A stretch of 60,478 bases of DNA from positions 1 to 60,478 of the forward strand of contig NZ_PDZH01000008.1 in NCBI RefSeq assembly GCF_002735695.1, written 5' to 3'. The DNA is from Chitinimonas sp. BJB300. Its GTDB lineage: Bacteria > Pseudomonadota > Gammaproteobacteria > Burkholderiales > Chitinimonadaceae. Position 1 is the first letter of the stretch. Each line of letters begins with the position of its first letter. This document shows, in pieces, positions 27,565 through 36,324 of this stretch. The notes below the pieces were generated by a model. The model saw only the letters and a program-made list of their open reading frames with translations. It did not search any database and was not told the DNA's origin. Both the position numbers and the translations under genes were made by a program.

Positions 27565-28064
27565 CAGTCGTTACACTCACTTTCCGGTGCTGCACGCCAG
27601 TGCCCGGATTTCCCGCCCCGTTTTTCCACTAGTCGCACCATCTCAATGCACATGCCTTTGTCTGCCGCCTTGAGCATGTCATAAATAGTTAGCAGCGCCA
27701 CGCTCACTGCCGTCATTGCTTCCATTTCCACCCCGGTCCTACCCACGGTTTCGGTACTGGCGATGCAGGTGACGATGGGTTCATTGGGGCTGAGGTTGAA
27801 GTCCAGACTCACGTGAGTAAGCGGCAAGGGGTGGCAAAGCGGAATCAATTCGCCCGTGCGTTTGGCCGCCATGATGCCGGCTAACCGTGCAACGCCCAAC
27901 ACATCTCCCTTTTTTGTGTTTCCCTGGCCGAGCAAGGCAAAGGTAGCCGGCAGCATACGGATGCTGCCTTGGGCAATGGCGAGCCGGTGGGTTTCCGCTT
28001 TGGCTGCGATATCGACCATATGGGCGTGGCCAGTTGCATTGAAGTGGGTGAGTGAGCTGCTCAT
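27564..28064 (-). CDS. moaC: Cyclic pyranopterin monophosphate synthase MoaC
   Basis: MoaC makes cyclic pyranopterin monophosphate in molybdenum-cofactor synthesis. The 166-aa protein shows family motifs [45 protein letters not shown] and [13 protein letters not shown], with the catalytic Lys in the last. Start at 28064 (MSSSLTHF) gives the normal length; the frame runs on upstream without support. It lies downstream of moaE on the same strand, separated by 127 bases. Confidence 0.96.
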   Translation of the reverse strand: MSSSLTHFNATGHAHMVDIAAKAETHRLAIAQGSIRMLPATFALLGQGNTKKGDVLGVARLAGIMAAKRTGELIPLCHPLPLTHVSLDFNLSPNEPIVTCIASTETVGRTGVEMEAMTAVSVALLTIYDMLKAADKGMCIEMVRLVEKRGGKSGHWRAAPESECND

Positions 28065-28191
28065 GATCTGGGTTTGGTGGCTATCTTGTGGATGATGTTG
28101 TTTGGAACCTTGTTCGAGGTTGGCTACGCACTGGCGAAACGGCGTGGAAACAAGTTTGGAATATCCCAAAACGCTGCGGGTGCTTGGTTAC

Positions 28192-28704
28192 CTAATCGTG
28201 GTCGTCATTGCCATAACGTTCGCTCACTATTTGATGCCAGCGTGCGGCAGCGGAGGCGTCATTTTCGCGTGCGGCAACCCAGCGCGGTCCTTCAGGAGTC
28301 CATTCCTTCTTCCAAAACGGCGCGCGGGTTTTCAGGTAATCCATGATAAAGGTATTGGCTTCATAGGCAGCGTGCCGATGTGCGCCGGCAGTCAAGACCA
28401 TGACAATACGTTCGCCAGGTCGTAGGTTGCCTATGCGATGGATAATGCGCACCCCCTTCAATGACCAGCGCAGGGTAGCTTCTTGGGCTATGTATTGCAG
28501 TGCTTTTTCGGTCATGCCTGGATAGTGTTCCAACTCCAGGGAGACGACATCAGCCGCCAGGTTAAGGTCACGCACCAAGCCCACAAAGCTGACCAAAGCG
28601 CCAATGCTGTGATCGCTCTGGCTTAACGTATCGACTTCCTGGCCCAGGTCGAAATCGGCGGTTTGTACTGATATAGAGATGGGTTGTAGAGACAGCGTAT
28701 CCAT
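28192..28704 (-). CDS. moaE: Molybdopterin synthase large subunit MoaE
   Basis: MoaE with MoaD inserts two sulfurs to make molybdopterin. The 170-aa protein has typical MoaE blocks: GALVSFVGLVRDLN, LELEHYPGMTEKAL, HRIGNLRPGERIV, HRHAAYEANTFIMDYLKTRA and FWKKEWTPEGPRWV. Its ATG directly abuts the moaD stop (TGA ATG). Confidence 0.97.
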   Translation of the reverse strand: MDTLSLQPISISVQTADFDLGQEVDTLSQSDHSIGALVSFVGLVRDLNLAADVVSLELEHYPGMTEKALQYIAQEATLRWSLKGVRIIHRIGNLRPGERIVMVLTAGAHRHAAYEANTFIMDYLKTRAPFWKKEWTPEGPRWVAARENDASAAARWHQIVSERYGNDDHD

Positions 28705-28962
28705 TCAGCCCCCAGTGACAGGCGGAAAGATGGCGACTTCGGCCCCTTCATGCAGCGGAGTTGAAAAATCGGCCAAGTCCTGGTCGACAGCCACGCGAAA
28801 CACTTGGTTGGCAGCCAGCTCATTGGCCCAAATGCCGCCGCGGGCGCTCAGATGGGCGACCAGGTCGGCTACGTTTTGTATGCTGTCAGGTAGCGTGAGC
28901 GTTTCCTGTCCGGTTTGGAATGCTTCGCGTAAGCGGGCGAAATAGAGCAAGTTGATTTGCAT
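28705..28962 (-). CDS. moaD: Molybdopterin synthase small subunit MoaD
   Basis: The 85-aa ubiquitin-like sulfur carrier starts MQINLLYFARLREAF and ends VAIFPPVTGG. The terminal Gly-Gly is the site that is adenylated and thiocarboxylated. It is translationally coupled to moaE. The 261 bases between it and moeA contain one 9-bp inverted repeat (TCGTGCTTG at 28989-28997, CAAGCACGA at 29019-29027) and no gene. Confidence 0.95.
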   Translation of the reverse strand: MQINLLYFARLREAFQTGQETLTLPDSIQNVADLVAHLSARGGIWANELAANQVFRVAVDQDLADFSTPLHEGAEVAIFPPVTGG

Positions 28963-29223
28963 GGTCTTGTAAGTAAGAGAATGCTTTTTCGTGCTTGGCC
29001 TTGTTGATTAGGCAGGCTCAAGCACGATGGGTGGCGAAAAGTCATGGTAGCAAGGGGTATGACGGGATACTCCAGGTATCAGTTCTGTCCGATTTTTGTT
29101 TGTTAAGGTTTTGTCTGATTTCAGTCTTGAAAGTTGCTTGTCTAACCATGTTGTGCAGATTCTTTAACCTGCGCTGGGCAAATTTGCAGGAAGGTATTTG
29201 GTTAACTTCCCTATCTCTATACC

Positions 29224-30444
29224 CTAGTTTAGTAGGCTATCGAGTGATAAGTAGCATATGGATTGTCCGGCGTGCACTACGGTATCGGATGGTAAGTCCA
29301 CCAAACCATCAGCCCATGCCAAACCACTCATCACAGCGGAACCCTGTTGGGGGTAGAGCGCGACAGCCAGCGTACCGTCGGCTTGCTGGGCCAAGCGGGC
29401 ACGCAGGAATTCACGGCGTTTATCTGCCCGGGGCCAGGTAAATGCGGCAGGCAAGGTGATGGCTTGCAAGGGGAGGGCATGCGTACCCATGCGCTTCTGC
29501 AAGAAAGGCCGCGCCAGTAAGACGAAGGTCAGGAAAGCGCTGACGGGATTACCCGGAAGGCCTATGAAGTCGGCATTACCCACTTTGCCAAATGCCAGTG
29601 GTTTACCGGGCTTGATGGCAATGCGCCATAAATCTAGGTGTCCTAGCTCATTGACGGCAGCTTTGACGTGGTCTTCTTCTCCTACCGATACCCCACCACA
29701 GCTGATGACGACATCGCATTCGCTTGCTGCCTGCTGTAGGGCTGCCAAGGTTGCCGCATGGGTATCCGCTACCTGCCCAAAGTCATGCACGCTGCAACCG
29801 AGGCGGCCAAGCAAGGTGGTGATGGCGAATTGGTTGGAGTTATAGATAGCACCGGGTGGTAATGGTTGGCCCGGTTGTATCAATTCATCGCCGGTACACA
29901 GCAGGCCGACACGCAGTGGTCTGAATACTGAAAGCGATGCAATGCCCAATGAGGCGGCCAAGGACAAATGTTGCGGTGCGAGGCGTTGGCCAGCTTGTAA
30001 CACCTGACTGCCTTGGGCAATGTCTTCCCCCCGGCGGCGAATATGTTGGTGGGGGTTGATGGTAGCTTTTATCTGTACCCTGCCGTCGTACGCCTCGGCT
30101 TCCTCCTGCGGCACTACTGCATTGCAGCCGGGTGGTATCGGCGCGCCGGTGAAGATACGCGCTGCCGTGTCGGCTGGCAGCGGGTGGCCGTTTTGGCCCG
30201 CCGTAATACGTTGTACTACCGGTAAATCGAAGGGTACGGCATCGAAGTGAGAGAGATGTAATGCAAAGCCGTCCATCGCACTGTTGTCGAACCCCGGGAC
30301 GTCGATCGGGGCGTCGATGGCAGTCGCAAGTACTCTCCCATCACAGTTGAGCAGTGGTAGAAGTTCGTAGTGGTTATGCGGCTGGGCGGCATCCAGCAAG
30401 GCTTGCCGGGCGGCGTCGAAAGTCATGAGGGACATGATGGACAC
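29224..30444 (-). CDS. moeA: Molybdopterin molybdenumtransferase MoeA
   Basis: MoeA inserts molybdate into adenylated molybdopterin. The 406-aa protein has the expected blocks VPGFDNSAMDGFAL, ARIFTGAPIPPGCNAVVPQE, LCTGDEL, ISCGGVSVGEEDHVK, KPGKPLAFGK and GLPGNPVSAF. Length is normal. It is the first mo gene in transcription order (moeA, moaD, moaE, moaC). The start may be any of several Met (MSIMSLM). Confidence 0.96.
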   Translation of the reverse strand: MSIMSLMTFDAARQALLDAAQPHNHYELLPLLNCDGRVLATAIDAPIDVPGFDNSAMDGFALHLSHFDAVPFDLPVVQRITAGQNGHPLPADTAARIFTGAPIPPGCNAVVPQEEAEAYDGRVQIKATINPHQHIRRRGEDIAQGSQVLQAGQRLAPQHLSLAASLGIASLSVFRPLRVGLLCTGDELIQPGQPLPPGAIYNSNQFAITTLLGRLGCSVHDFGQVADTHAATLAALQQAASECDVVISCGGVSVGEEDHVKAAVNELGHLDLWRIAIKPGKPLAFGKVGNADFIGLPGNPVSAFLTFVLLARPFLQKRMGTHALPLQAITLPAAFTWPRADKRREFLRARLAQQADGTLAVALYPQQGSAVMSGLAWADGLVDLPSDTVVHAGQSICYLSLDSLLN

Positions 30445-30656
30445 GTATAAGGAAGTCGACGGGACCCTACGCCTTGGGCGTCTGCAAAGGGAGTACCTGA
30501 TTGCACGGGTAGCATAAAGATTTTGATTTTGTTATGGTTCAGGCGTGCTGCGTTGTACCAACAGTGGGGATTCCGCTGGCAGCCTGCAAGAACTGCCTGC
30601 AATTGTCAGGCTCAGTCAGCCGCCGGAAAGGTGGTTTTTACATGGAAGGAACTCCC

Positions 30657-31631
30657 ATGTCCAAGCGTGTCGTTACGCTGGCGCACTATTACACCGCGCC
30701 AGAAATCCAACGAATGGCCGATAAAGTCGGCGATTCTCTCGAACTCTCTTTGTTTGCCCGTGATGCCCAGGCGGACGTTATCGTCTTTGCCGGCGTGCGC
30801 TTCATGGCCGAAACCGCCAAGATTCTCAACCCGCAAGCTGAAGTGATCCTGCCTGATGCGGGCTCCACCTGTTCGTTGGTTACCCAAACCGATGTCAAGC
30901 GCTTGAAAGCTTGGCGTGAAAAGCATGCTGATTATGTGCATGTCTCCTACATCAACAGTTCGGCTGAGCATAAAGCCCTGAGCGACTGGATTGTGACCAG
31001 CCGCAATGTGGACGACATTATTGCCCACTTGTACGCCGAAGGTAAGAAAGTCATCTTCTCGCCTGATCGCAATATGGGTGCCTATCTGAATTACCAATAT
31101 GGCTACGACATGCCGCTTTGGTCGGCAGTGTGCGAAGTGCACGACAAGTTCAATGAAACTGCGCTGAATGAAGGTATGGTCGCTGTCGATGGCCCCAAGT
31201 ACCTGATTGCCCACCCGGAAAGCCCACTACCGGTGCTAAAGCGTGCTGATTATGTCGGCTCGACCAGTGGCATGCTGAATTGGGTGAAGGCGTTTGACCG
31301 AGAGCCCGATGCCACCATTTTTGTTGCTACCGAAGACGGTATTCTCTACAACATGGGTTTGGCGCGGCCTGATCTAAAAATAAAGCAGGCGCCGATTTAT
31401 GCGGGCTGCCAGTGTAACCAATGCCCCTACATGAAGATGAATAACGTAGAGCGGGTGCAACGTGCCCAGGCTGGCGAAGGTACGCGTATCGATTACCTGA
31501 CCGCCGAACAAATGAATGCCGCCCGCCTGCCCATCGAAAGAATGCTCGCGTTTAGCGAGGCGCAAATGCAAAAGACAGCAATGCCGGAACGGGTGGCTGT
31601 TGTAGCCTGTTCGATAACTGCGTTAGTTTAA
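30657..31631 (+). CDS. nadA: Quinolinate synthase NadA
   Basis: NadA condenses iminoaspartate with dihydroxyacetone phosphate to quinolinate for NAD synthesis. The 324-aa protein keeps the three cysteine ligands of the [4Fe-4S] cluster in their usual settings: STCSLVTQ, SAVCEVHDKF and the CxCxxCPYMKMN end. Family blocks VTLAHYYTAPEIQ, VSYINSSAEHK, FSPDRNMGAYL and GSTSGMLNW are present. Start at 30657 follows GGAAGGA; the longer open frame is rejected. The next gene also makes NAD, which supports a shared role. Confidence 0.96.
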   Translation: MSKRVVTLAHYYTAPEIQRMADKVGDSLELSLFARDAQADVIVFAGVRFMAETAKILNPQAEVILPDAGSTCSLVTQTDVKRLKAWREKHADYVHVSYINSSAEHKALSDWIVTSRNVDDIIAHLYAEGKKVIFSPDRNMGAYLNYQYGYDMPLWSAVCEVHDKFNETALNEGMVAVDGPKYLIAHPESPLPVLKRADYVGSTSGMLNWVKAFDREPDATIFVATEDGILYNMGLARPDLKIKQAPIYAGCQCNQCPYMKMNNVERVQRAQAGEGTRIDYLTAEQMNAARLPIERMLAFSEAQMQKTAMPERVAVVACSITALV

Positions 31632-31639
31632 AAGCGTAG

Positions 31640-31666
31640 AAAGGGCAGGTTGATCTGCCCTTTTTT
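31640..31666 (+). terminator. Intrinsic terminator after nadA
   Basis: A 9-bp stem AAAGGGCAG / CTGCCCTTT with a 6-base loop is followed by a T-run, just past the nadA stop. It separates nadA from the NMN adenylyltransferase gene. Confidence 0.9.
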
Positions 31667-31690
31667 CATTCCGTTAATGATGGAAAAGCC

Positions 31691-32764
31691 ATGCATGAGT
31701 TCGATTACCTGATCTTTATCGGCCGCTTTCAGCCGTTCCACCAGGGGCATTTGTGGACCTTGCAGCATGCTTTGGCACGCTCGGAAAAGGTTGTAGTGCT
31801 ATGTGGTTCGGCACGTCAGGCGCGTAACCCAATGCATCCTTTCACGGTGGAAGACCGCGAGAAGATGATACGGCTCGCGTTGCCCGACGAGGTTCAGTCG
31901 CGCGTATTCGTGGTAGGTATTTCCGATCGCATGTACAACGACCAGCAGTGGCTGACCGAGGTGCAGAATCTGGTTGATCGGGTGATCGCCGTGGATAACT
32001 CGGACGTGGGTAGCAGGCAGGCTCAATTTCGCATCGGTATTGTTGGCCCGCCACGCGGTGGCAAGAAGGGGAGTGCCGAGTATCTGGAGTTGTTCCCCCA
32101 ATGGCAACGGCTGGAAGCACCGGAGCTGCCGGATGTGCATGCGTCGCGTGTTCGGCATGTGCTTTTTGATCCGGAACGCCAAGGGGATTGGCCCGCTTGC
32201 GCCGCTTTGCTGCCACCGCCGGTATTTGACTGGCTAAATGCATTTCGCGTCACCGAAACCTTTGCCAATCTGCAAAGCGAATATCTGTTCCTGAAGCGTT
32301 ATCGGCAGAGCTGGGCCGCTTCACCCTATCCCCCCACCTTCGTGATGGTGGATGCGGTGGTGATTCACTCTGGCCATGTGCTGTTGGTACGCCGCCGTTC
32401 TCAACCGGGTAAAGGCTTGTGGGCGTTACCCGGTGGTTTTGTCCACCCTGATGAGCGTATCAAGGACTCCGTGATTCGTGAGTTGCGTGAAGAGGCCCGC
32501 TTAAGAGTACCTGCGCCGGTGTTGGGTGGGTCTATCCGCGCCAGTCGTGTTTTCGATCACCCGCAGCGTTCTTTGCGTGGTCGCACCATCACCCATGCGT
32601 TTCTGATTGAGCTGGCGCCGACCAGCGAAGGGTTGCCCAAAGTGCGTGGCGATGACGACGCCGATCGCGCTAAATGGGTGCCGCTGTTTGAGTTCAACCG
32701 TATGGAAGAACAGTTGTTTGAAGACCACTTTTATATTGTTAACTGGTTTTTAGGGCAGGTTTAG
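31691..32764 (+). CDS. Bifunctional NMN adenylyltransferase / Nudix hydrolase (NadM-Nudix)
   Basis: The 357-aa fusion has an N-terminal nucleotidyltransferase of the NadM type (FIGRFQPFHQGHLWTLQHAL, then SRVRHVLFD) that makes NAD from NMN and ATP. The C-terminal Nudix domain has box GGFVHPDERIKDSVIRELRE followed by EARL. Where most Nudix boxes have Gly near the end this one has Arg, as is usual in this fusion family. The Nudix part probably hydrolyses ADP-ribose. Position next to nadA groups NAD synthesis genes. Confidence 0.94.
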   Translation: MHEFDYLIFIGRFQPFHQGHLWTLQHALARSEKVVVLCGSARQARNPMHPFTVEDREKMIRLALPDEVQSRVFVVGISDRMYNDQQWLTEVQNLVDRVIAVDNSDVGSRQAQFRIGIVGPPRGGKKGSAEYLELFPQWQRLEAPELPDVHASRVRHVLFDPERQGDWPACAALLPPPVFDWLNAFRVTETFANLQSEYLFLKRYRQSWAASPYPPTFVMVDAVVIHSGHVLLVRRRSQPGKGLWALPGGFVHPDERIKDSVIRELREEARLRVPAPVLGGSIRASRVFDHPQRSLRGRTITHAFLIELAPTSEGLPKVRGDDDADRAKWVPLFEFNRMEEQLFEDHFYIVNWFLGQV

Positions 32765-32808
32765 TTTCACAATCACGGGAAACGTTGATATCGCTCGGGG
32801 GAGCCGTC

Positions 32809-33231
32809 ATGCGCACAATCGATCAACTATTCGACCGTTATGGCGAAAGCCACCAGCATCCTTTCAATAAGCGGGTGCACTGGTTGTGCGTGCCGCTTAT
32901 TACCTTTAGCTTGCTTGGTATGCTTTGGGCTGTGTCACCTTGGTTGGCAATCGGCCTCGTTATCCTTGCCTTAGGGTATTACCTTGGGCTGAGCTGGGTT
33001 ATTGCCACGGGTATGTTGGTGCTGGTGGGTTTGATGTTGTTGGTGCTGAGCCAGCTCGACCAAGTCTTCTACATCAGCTTGCTTATTTTTGTGTTGGCCT
33101 GGGTGGGTCAGTTCATCGGCCACAAGGTTGAGGGCAAGAAGCCTTCCTTCTTTGAAGATATCAAATTCCTGCTGATTGGCCCTGCATGGTTGTTGGGCTT
33201 TGTCTACCGTCGCTGGCGTATTGCTTATTGA
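32809..33231 (+). CDS. DUF962 / Mpo1-like membrane protein
   Basis: The 140-aa protein has the DUF962 head RTIDQLFDRYGESHQHPFNK followed by RVHWLCVPL. About four membrane segments and a tail QFIGHKVEGKKPSFFEDIKF follow, then LLIGPAWLLG. Yeast Mpo1 is a dioxygenase for 2-hydroxy fatty acids; conserved His in HQHP.NKRVH and GH support shared chemistry, but the bacterial role is unproven. Start at 32809 follows GGGGGAG. Confidence 0.85.
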   Translation: MRTIDQLFDRYGESHQHPFNKRVHWLCVPLITFSLLGMLWAVSPWLAIGLVILALGYYLGLSWVIATGMLVLVGLMLLVLSQLDQVFYISLLIFVLAWVGQFIGHKVEGKKPSFFEDIKFLLIGPAWLLGFVYRRWRIAY

Positions 33232-33319
33232 TGGGGCTAAGGTTTTCTATACCAGCCCATTCAAAAAGTGACGACATGGTGGTCGCAATCCAATTGAATG
33301 TGGTGCATTGGATAAAAAG

Positions 33320-33359
33320 TGTCTTGCAATGATTCATGTGGATGAATCATTGCAAGACA
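33320..33359 (-). terminator. Perfect 18-bp stem-loop, probable terminator of the pilin operon
   Basis: TGTCTTGCAATGATTCAT and its exact complement are separated by GTGG. On the minus strand the stem is followed by CTTTTTAT, as in an intrinsic terminator for the gene ending at 33499. The stem is AT-rich and far from the stop (about 140 bases), so another role, such as an operator or RNA stability element, is possible. The rest of 33232-33498 holds nothing recognisable. Confidence 0.6.
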
Positions 33360-33498
33360 GGACATTGCAACATTTTAGCGGCACTTTGAGGGGCTAATTG
33401 TTTTGCCATATTCGCATATGGAAAATAAAGCTAACTAAACCGAATGGCGAAATATTGCATGGCGATTCAAATTTTCCCCGCATGTGTTCAACAGTTAT

Positions 33499-33873
33499 TT
33501 AGGGCGTGCAACCTAACGCAAGGTCGGGAATTTTTACTGCGGCATCGTTAATTACAGTAAGTCCAGGCCCTTCGCACTGTTTAACAGAGCCACCAGCGGT
33601 TGTGCCAGCAAAGGTGTGCATGCCTTTTATATGACCAGCGGAAAGTGCGGCTGCCGTTGCATCTACTTTCCATTTTAAAATCACATTGGCTGAAGTATTT
33701 AACTTAAAATCTTCTAATACATAAGGATTGTCTTCAGCTTTAATCTCTGTAGATTGGGCTTTTCCTCCGCCCTTTGACCCGTCTATCGTGCCTTCAGTTT
33801 CTGCTTTGGCGTATATTGACGAGAAAGCTAATGCGCTAGACAGCATGAATGGGGTGATTTTTTTAACGTTCAT
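33499..33873 (-). CDS. Exported PilA-C-like partner of the short pilin
   Basis: The 124-aa protein has a signal peptide (MNVKKITPFMLSSALAFSSI, cleavage after AKA near 24), a Gly/Lys-rich spacer and a globular end. The segment TSANVILKWKVDATAAALSA, then GHIKGMHTFAGTTAG, resembles the beta-sheet head of type IV pilins. Two cysteines near the end (VKQCEGPG ... LALGCTP) could close a pilin-type disulfide loop. It follows the 62-aa pilin gene directly, as PilA-C follows PilA-N in Geobacter. AAGGAC precedes the ATG. Function is inferred from context and a weak motif match. Confidence 0.6.
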   Translation of the reverse strand: MNVKKITPFMLSSALAFSSIYAKAETEGTIDGSKGGGKAQSTEIKAEDNPYVLEDFKLNTSANVILKWKVDATAAALSAGHIKGMHTFAGTTAGGSVKQCEGPGLTVINDAAVKIPDLALGCTP

Positions 33874-33910
33874 AAACGATTGTCCTTATTCGAGTCAGGC
33901 CGAATATATT

Positions 33911-33966
33911 TATTGATTATTGATTATTGATTATTGATTATTGATTATTGATTATTGATTATTGAT
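33911..33966. repeat. Eight tandem copies of TATTGAT
   Basis: A perfect heptanucleotide tandem repeat (8 units) spans the last two codons and stop of the pilin gene and most of the leader of the next gene. Each unit carries TAA on the coding strand, so translation cannot run through. Copy-number change would alter leader length and coupling rather than the pilin sequence. Confidence 0.97.
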
Positions 33967-34147
33967 TAGACGAGGCGGAGTTGACGAAGGCGGTCAAGCC
34001 ATTCTTGACATCCGACTGCGCCGCCTTGTCACTGCCCTTTTTCTGGTATTCAGCGAACTGCGGAATGGCGATAGCGGCCAGGATGCCGATGATGGCAACG
34101 ACAATCATCAGCTCAATCAGGGTGAAACCTTTTTGGATTTTTTTCAT
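33959..34147 (-). CDS. Short type IV pilin (PilA-N-like)
   Basis: A 62-aa prepilin is MKKIQKG followed by the classic helix [20 protein letters not shown]. PilD would cleave after Gly7 to leave a 55-residue mature subunit with Glu5. The rest ([20 protein letters not shown], then KNGLTAF) is a short polar helix with no beta-sheet head. Length and the residues Phe1, Phe24 and Tyr27 match Geobacter PilA-N; Geobacter's Tyr32, Phe51 and Tyr57 have no equivalents. The last codons and stop come from the heptamer repeat. A pilin truncated by the repeat is the alternative. Confidence 0.85.
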   Translation of the reverse strand: MKKIQKGFTLIELMIVVAIIGILAAIAIPQFAEYQKKGSDKAAQSDVKNGLTAFVNSASSNQ

Positions 34148-34183
34148 GCGAATGCTCTTAATTCATTGAAAACAGTGGTTTAC

Positions 34184-34200
34184 GCAATATTGCAGCCCCC
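34184..34200 (-). promoter_or_regulatory. Candidate sigma-54 promoter of the pilin gene
   Basis: On the minus strand GGGGGCTGCAATATTGC gives a GG-N10-GC match with a perfect TTGC -12 element. The -24 element is weak (GG without the preceding T). It lies about 37 bases before the pilin ATG, a sensible distance, and many pilA genes use sigma-54. The remainder of 34148-34517 shows no gene. Confidence 0.4.
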
Positions 34201-34517
34201 AAAAATGGCAACGTCAATACAAACGGGTAGCTTGTAACGAGCGCATATGGGAATAATGCCGTTGACATTGCTAATGACATGAATACCAGCCGTTTTGGGG
34301 GGGCGCAGTAGAACACTACTTTCTAATAAAAACAAGTGCTACTGGAAAAACCAATATAAAACAATCACTTAGCAAGTATGACAAAGTAATAATATAGTGG
34401 TATTGAACGTGCGTTTTCTGCATCTTTGCCAGGGGCCTTGCTCTTTTGTCCCATTGAAACACTGGCGAAGTGTGCGTCTACTTGCCATTATCCGGGCACT
34501 TGTTTCGGAGTTTTCTT

Positions 34518-36308
34518 GTGTCCTTGCTATCGCAATCAGTTGTCTTGTTGGCTTCGGCGGTGATTGCCGTACCTTTATTGAAGCATTTTGGTCTGGCGTC
34601 AGTGTTGGGATATCTGGCTGCTGGGGTTGCGATCGGCCCTTGGGGATTGGGTTTGATTGGTGACCCGAGTGCTATCTTGCATGCCACCGAATTCGGCGTG
34701 GTGTTGCTGCTGTTCATTATTGGTTTGGAACTACAGCCATCGAGGCTATGGGTGCTGCGTCGGGCAGTGTTTGGGTTGGGTGGTGCACAGGTGTTGCTGA
34801 CCAGTACGGCGCTTGCTTTGATCGGCTGGCTATTGGGGCTCGATACCACGGCCGCGATCGTGGCTGGCCTTGCCTTGTCGCTTTCGTCCACTGCTTTTGT
34901 CCTGCAGATGTTGGCCGAGAAGAACCAGTTAACCAGCCGGCATGGCCGAGATGGTTTTGCGGTGTTGTTGTTCCAGGACTTGGCGGTGATTCCACTGCTT
35001 GCCATTTTGCCGCTGTTGTCGCCGGCGACTTCAGCAGTTAGCCGGCCTTCCGCCTGGGTGTCGATTGGTGCGGTGTTGGCGGTTGTGGTTGGCGGGCGCT
35101 ATTTGTTGCGGCCAGCTTTTGCGTTGGTAGCGCGGGCGAAGAGTCATGAAATCTTTGTCATGGCCACGCTATTGCTGGTAATGGCGATGGCGTGGGGTAT
35201 GGAAGCCGCGGGACTAAGCATGTCGCTGGGCGCTTTTCTCGCTGGTGTGCTGTTGGCAGATTCGGAATATCGCCACGAGTTGGAAGCCAATATCGAGCCC
35301 TTCAAGGGGGTATTGTTAGGTTTGTTCTTCGTTGCCGTGGGGATGGCGGCGAACCTGGGTTTGCTACGCGCTCAACCGTTGGTGGTATTGGGCTTGGCTT
35401 TGGGTTTGATGCTGCTCAAAGCACTGCTGTTGTATTTGATTGGTCGAGTGGTAGGGCTGGATGGCCCGGCTGGGCGTAGGTTGGCAATTTACCTGGCACA
35501 GGGAGGGGAATTCGCCTTCGTGCTGCTAGCGGTAGCGGTAAGTCAGCAGCTGCTTGATACGCCAACGGCAGAGTTGCTGACCATGACGGTAACGTTATCG
35601 ATGGCGCTGACGCCGCTTTTCGTTTCGGTACATGAGCGCTGGATTGCACCCAAGCTTGAACGCAAGCCGCCAAGGGAGTTCGACCAAATCGAGGCGGAAC
35701 AGCATCGCGTGATCATTGCCGGTTTTGGCCGGTTTGGTCAGATCGTTGCCCGGGTGCTTCGAACACGCAAAATTGCCGTCACGGTGCTGGAGGCCAATCC
35801 TGAGCAAGTCGATTTTGTCCGCCGCTTTGGGAGCCGTGTCTATTATGGTGATGCTTCTCGGGTAGAGCTGCTGCGTGCGGCGGGTGCCGATAAAGCGGAA
35901 GTGCTGGTATTGGCTATCGACGAGGTGGAGGCCTCCATTAAGGCGGCAGAGACGGCGCGGCGGCATTTTCCTCAGCTGAAAATATATGCGCGCGCCCGTA
36001 ATCGCTTTCACTACTACCGTCTACGTGATCTCGGTGTGGATGTCGTAACGCGTGAGACCTTTGCCGCCAGCCTGGAGTTGGCAGGTGATGTGCTGGCCGG
36101 CCTGGGTAGCTCGCGTGCGATTGTGGACGAGACCCTAACGGCTTTCCGTCAGCATGATGAAGCGCTGCTGGAACGTCAGTACGCGGTACACCACGATGAA
36201 ACCCAATTGCTGCAGACCGCTCGCGACGCTATGGCCGAGTTGGAGGCGCTGTTTGAATCGGATAGTCATAGTGAGGTAAAGACTCAACCGACAAGCCCAC
36301 CAAACTAG
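34518..36308 (+). CDS. CPA2-family cation:proton antiporter with RCK domain (KefB/YbaL-like)
   Basis: The 596-aa membrane protein has about 12 helices of the Na+/H+-exchanger fold (GYLAAGVAIGPWGLG, FGVVLLLFIIGLELQPS, LFQDLAVIPLL). A cytosolic NAD-binding TrkA-N/RCK domain follows (VIIAGFGRFGQIVARVLR, then YYGDASRVELLRAAGA). It probably exchanges K+ or Na+ for H+. The GTG at 34518 was chosen because CGGAG lies seven bases upstream and it places the first helix at the N-terminus. Confidence 0.9.
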   Translation: MSLLSQSVVLLASAVIAVPLLKHFGLASVLGYLAAGVAIGPWGLGLIGDPSAILHATEFGVVLLLFIIGLELQPSRLWVLRRAVFGLGGAQVLLTSTALALIGWLLGLDTTAAIVAGLALSLSSTAFVLQMLAEKNQLTSRHGRDGFAVLLFQDLAVIPLLAILPLLSPATSAVSRPSAWVSIGAVLAVVVGGRYLLRPAFALVARAKSHEIFVMATLLLVMAMAWGMEAAGLSMSLGAFLAGVLLADSEYRHELEANIEPFKGVLLGLFFVAVGMAANLGLLRAQPLVVLGLALGLMLLKALLLYLIGRVVGLDGPAGRRLAIYLAQGGEFAFVLLAVAVSQQLLDTPTAELLTMTVTLSMALTPLFVSVHERWIAPKLERKPPREFDQIEAEQHRVIIAGFGRFGQIVARVLRTRKIAVTVLEANPEQVDFVRRFGSRVYYGDASRVELLRAAGADKAEVLVLAIDEVEASIKAAETARRHFPQLKIYARARNRFHYYRLRDLGVDVVTRETFAASLELAGDVLAGLGSSRAIVDETLTAFRQHDEALLERQYAVHHDETQLLQTARDAMAELEALFESDSHSEVKTQPTSPPN

Positions 36309-36324
36309 CGTGACGGTTTCCTTA

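Noticed and set aside
30445-30656. Riboswitch before nadA
   Set aside because: The 200-base leader has short pairings but matches no riboswitch class I can recognise.
33911-33966. Heptamer repeat as a CRISPR-like or coding repeat
   Set aside because: Units are only 7 bases with no spacers and contain stop codons; it is a simple tandem repeat.
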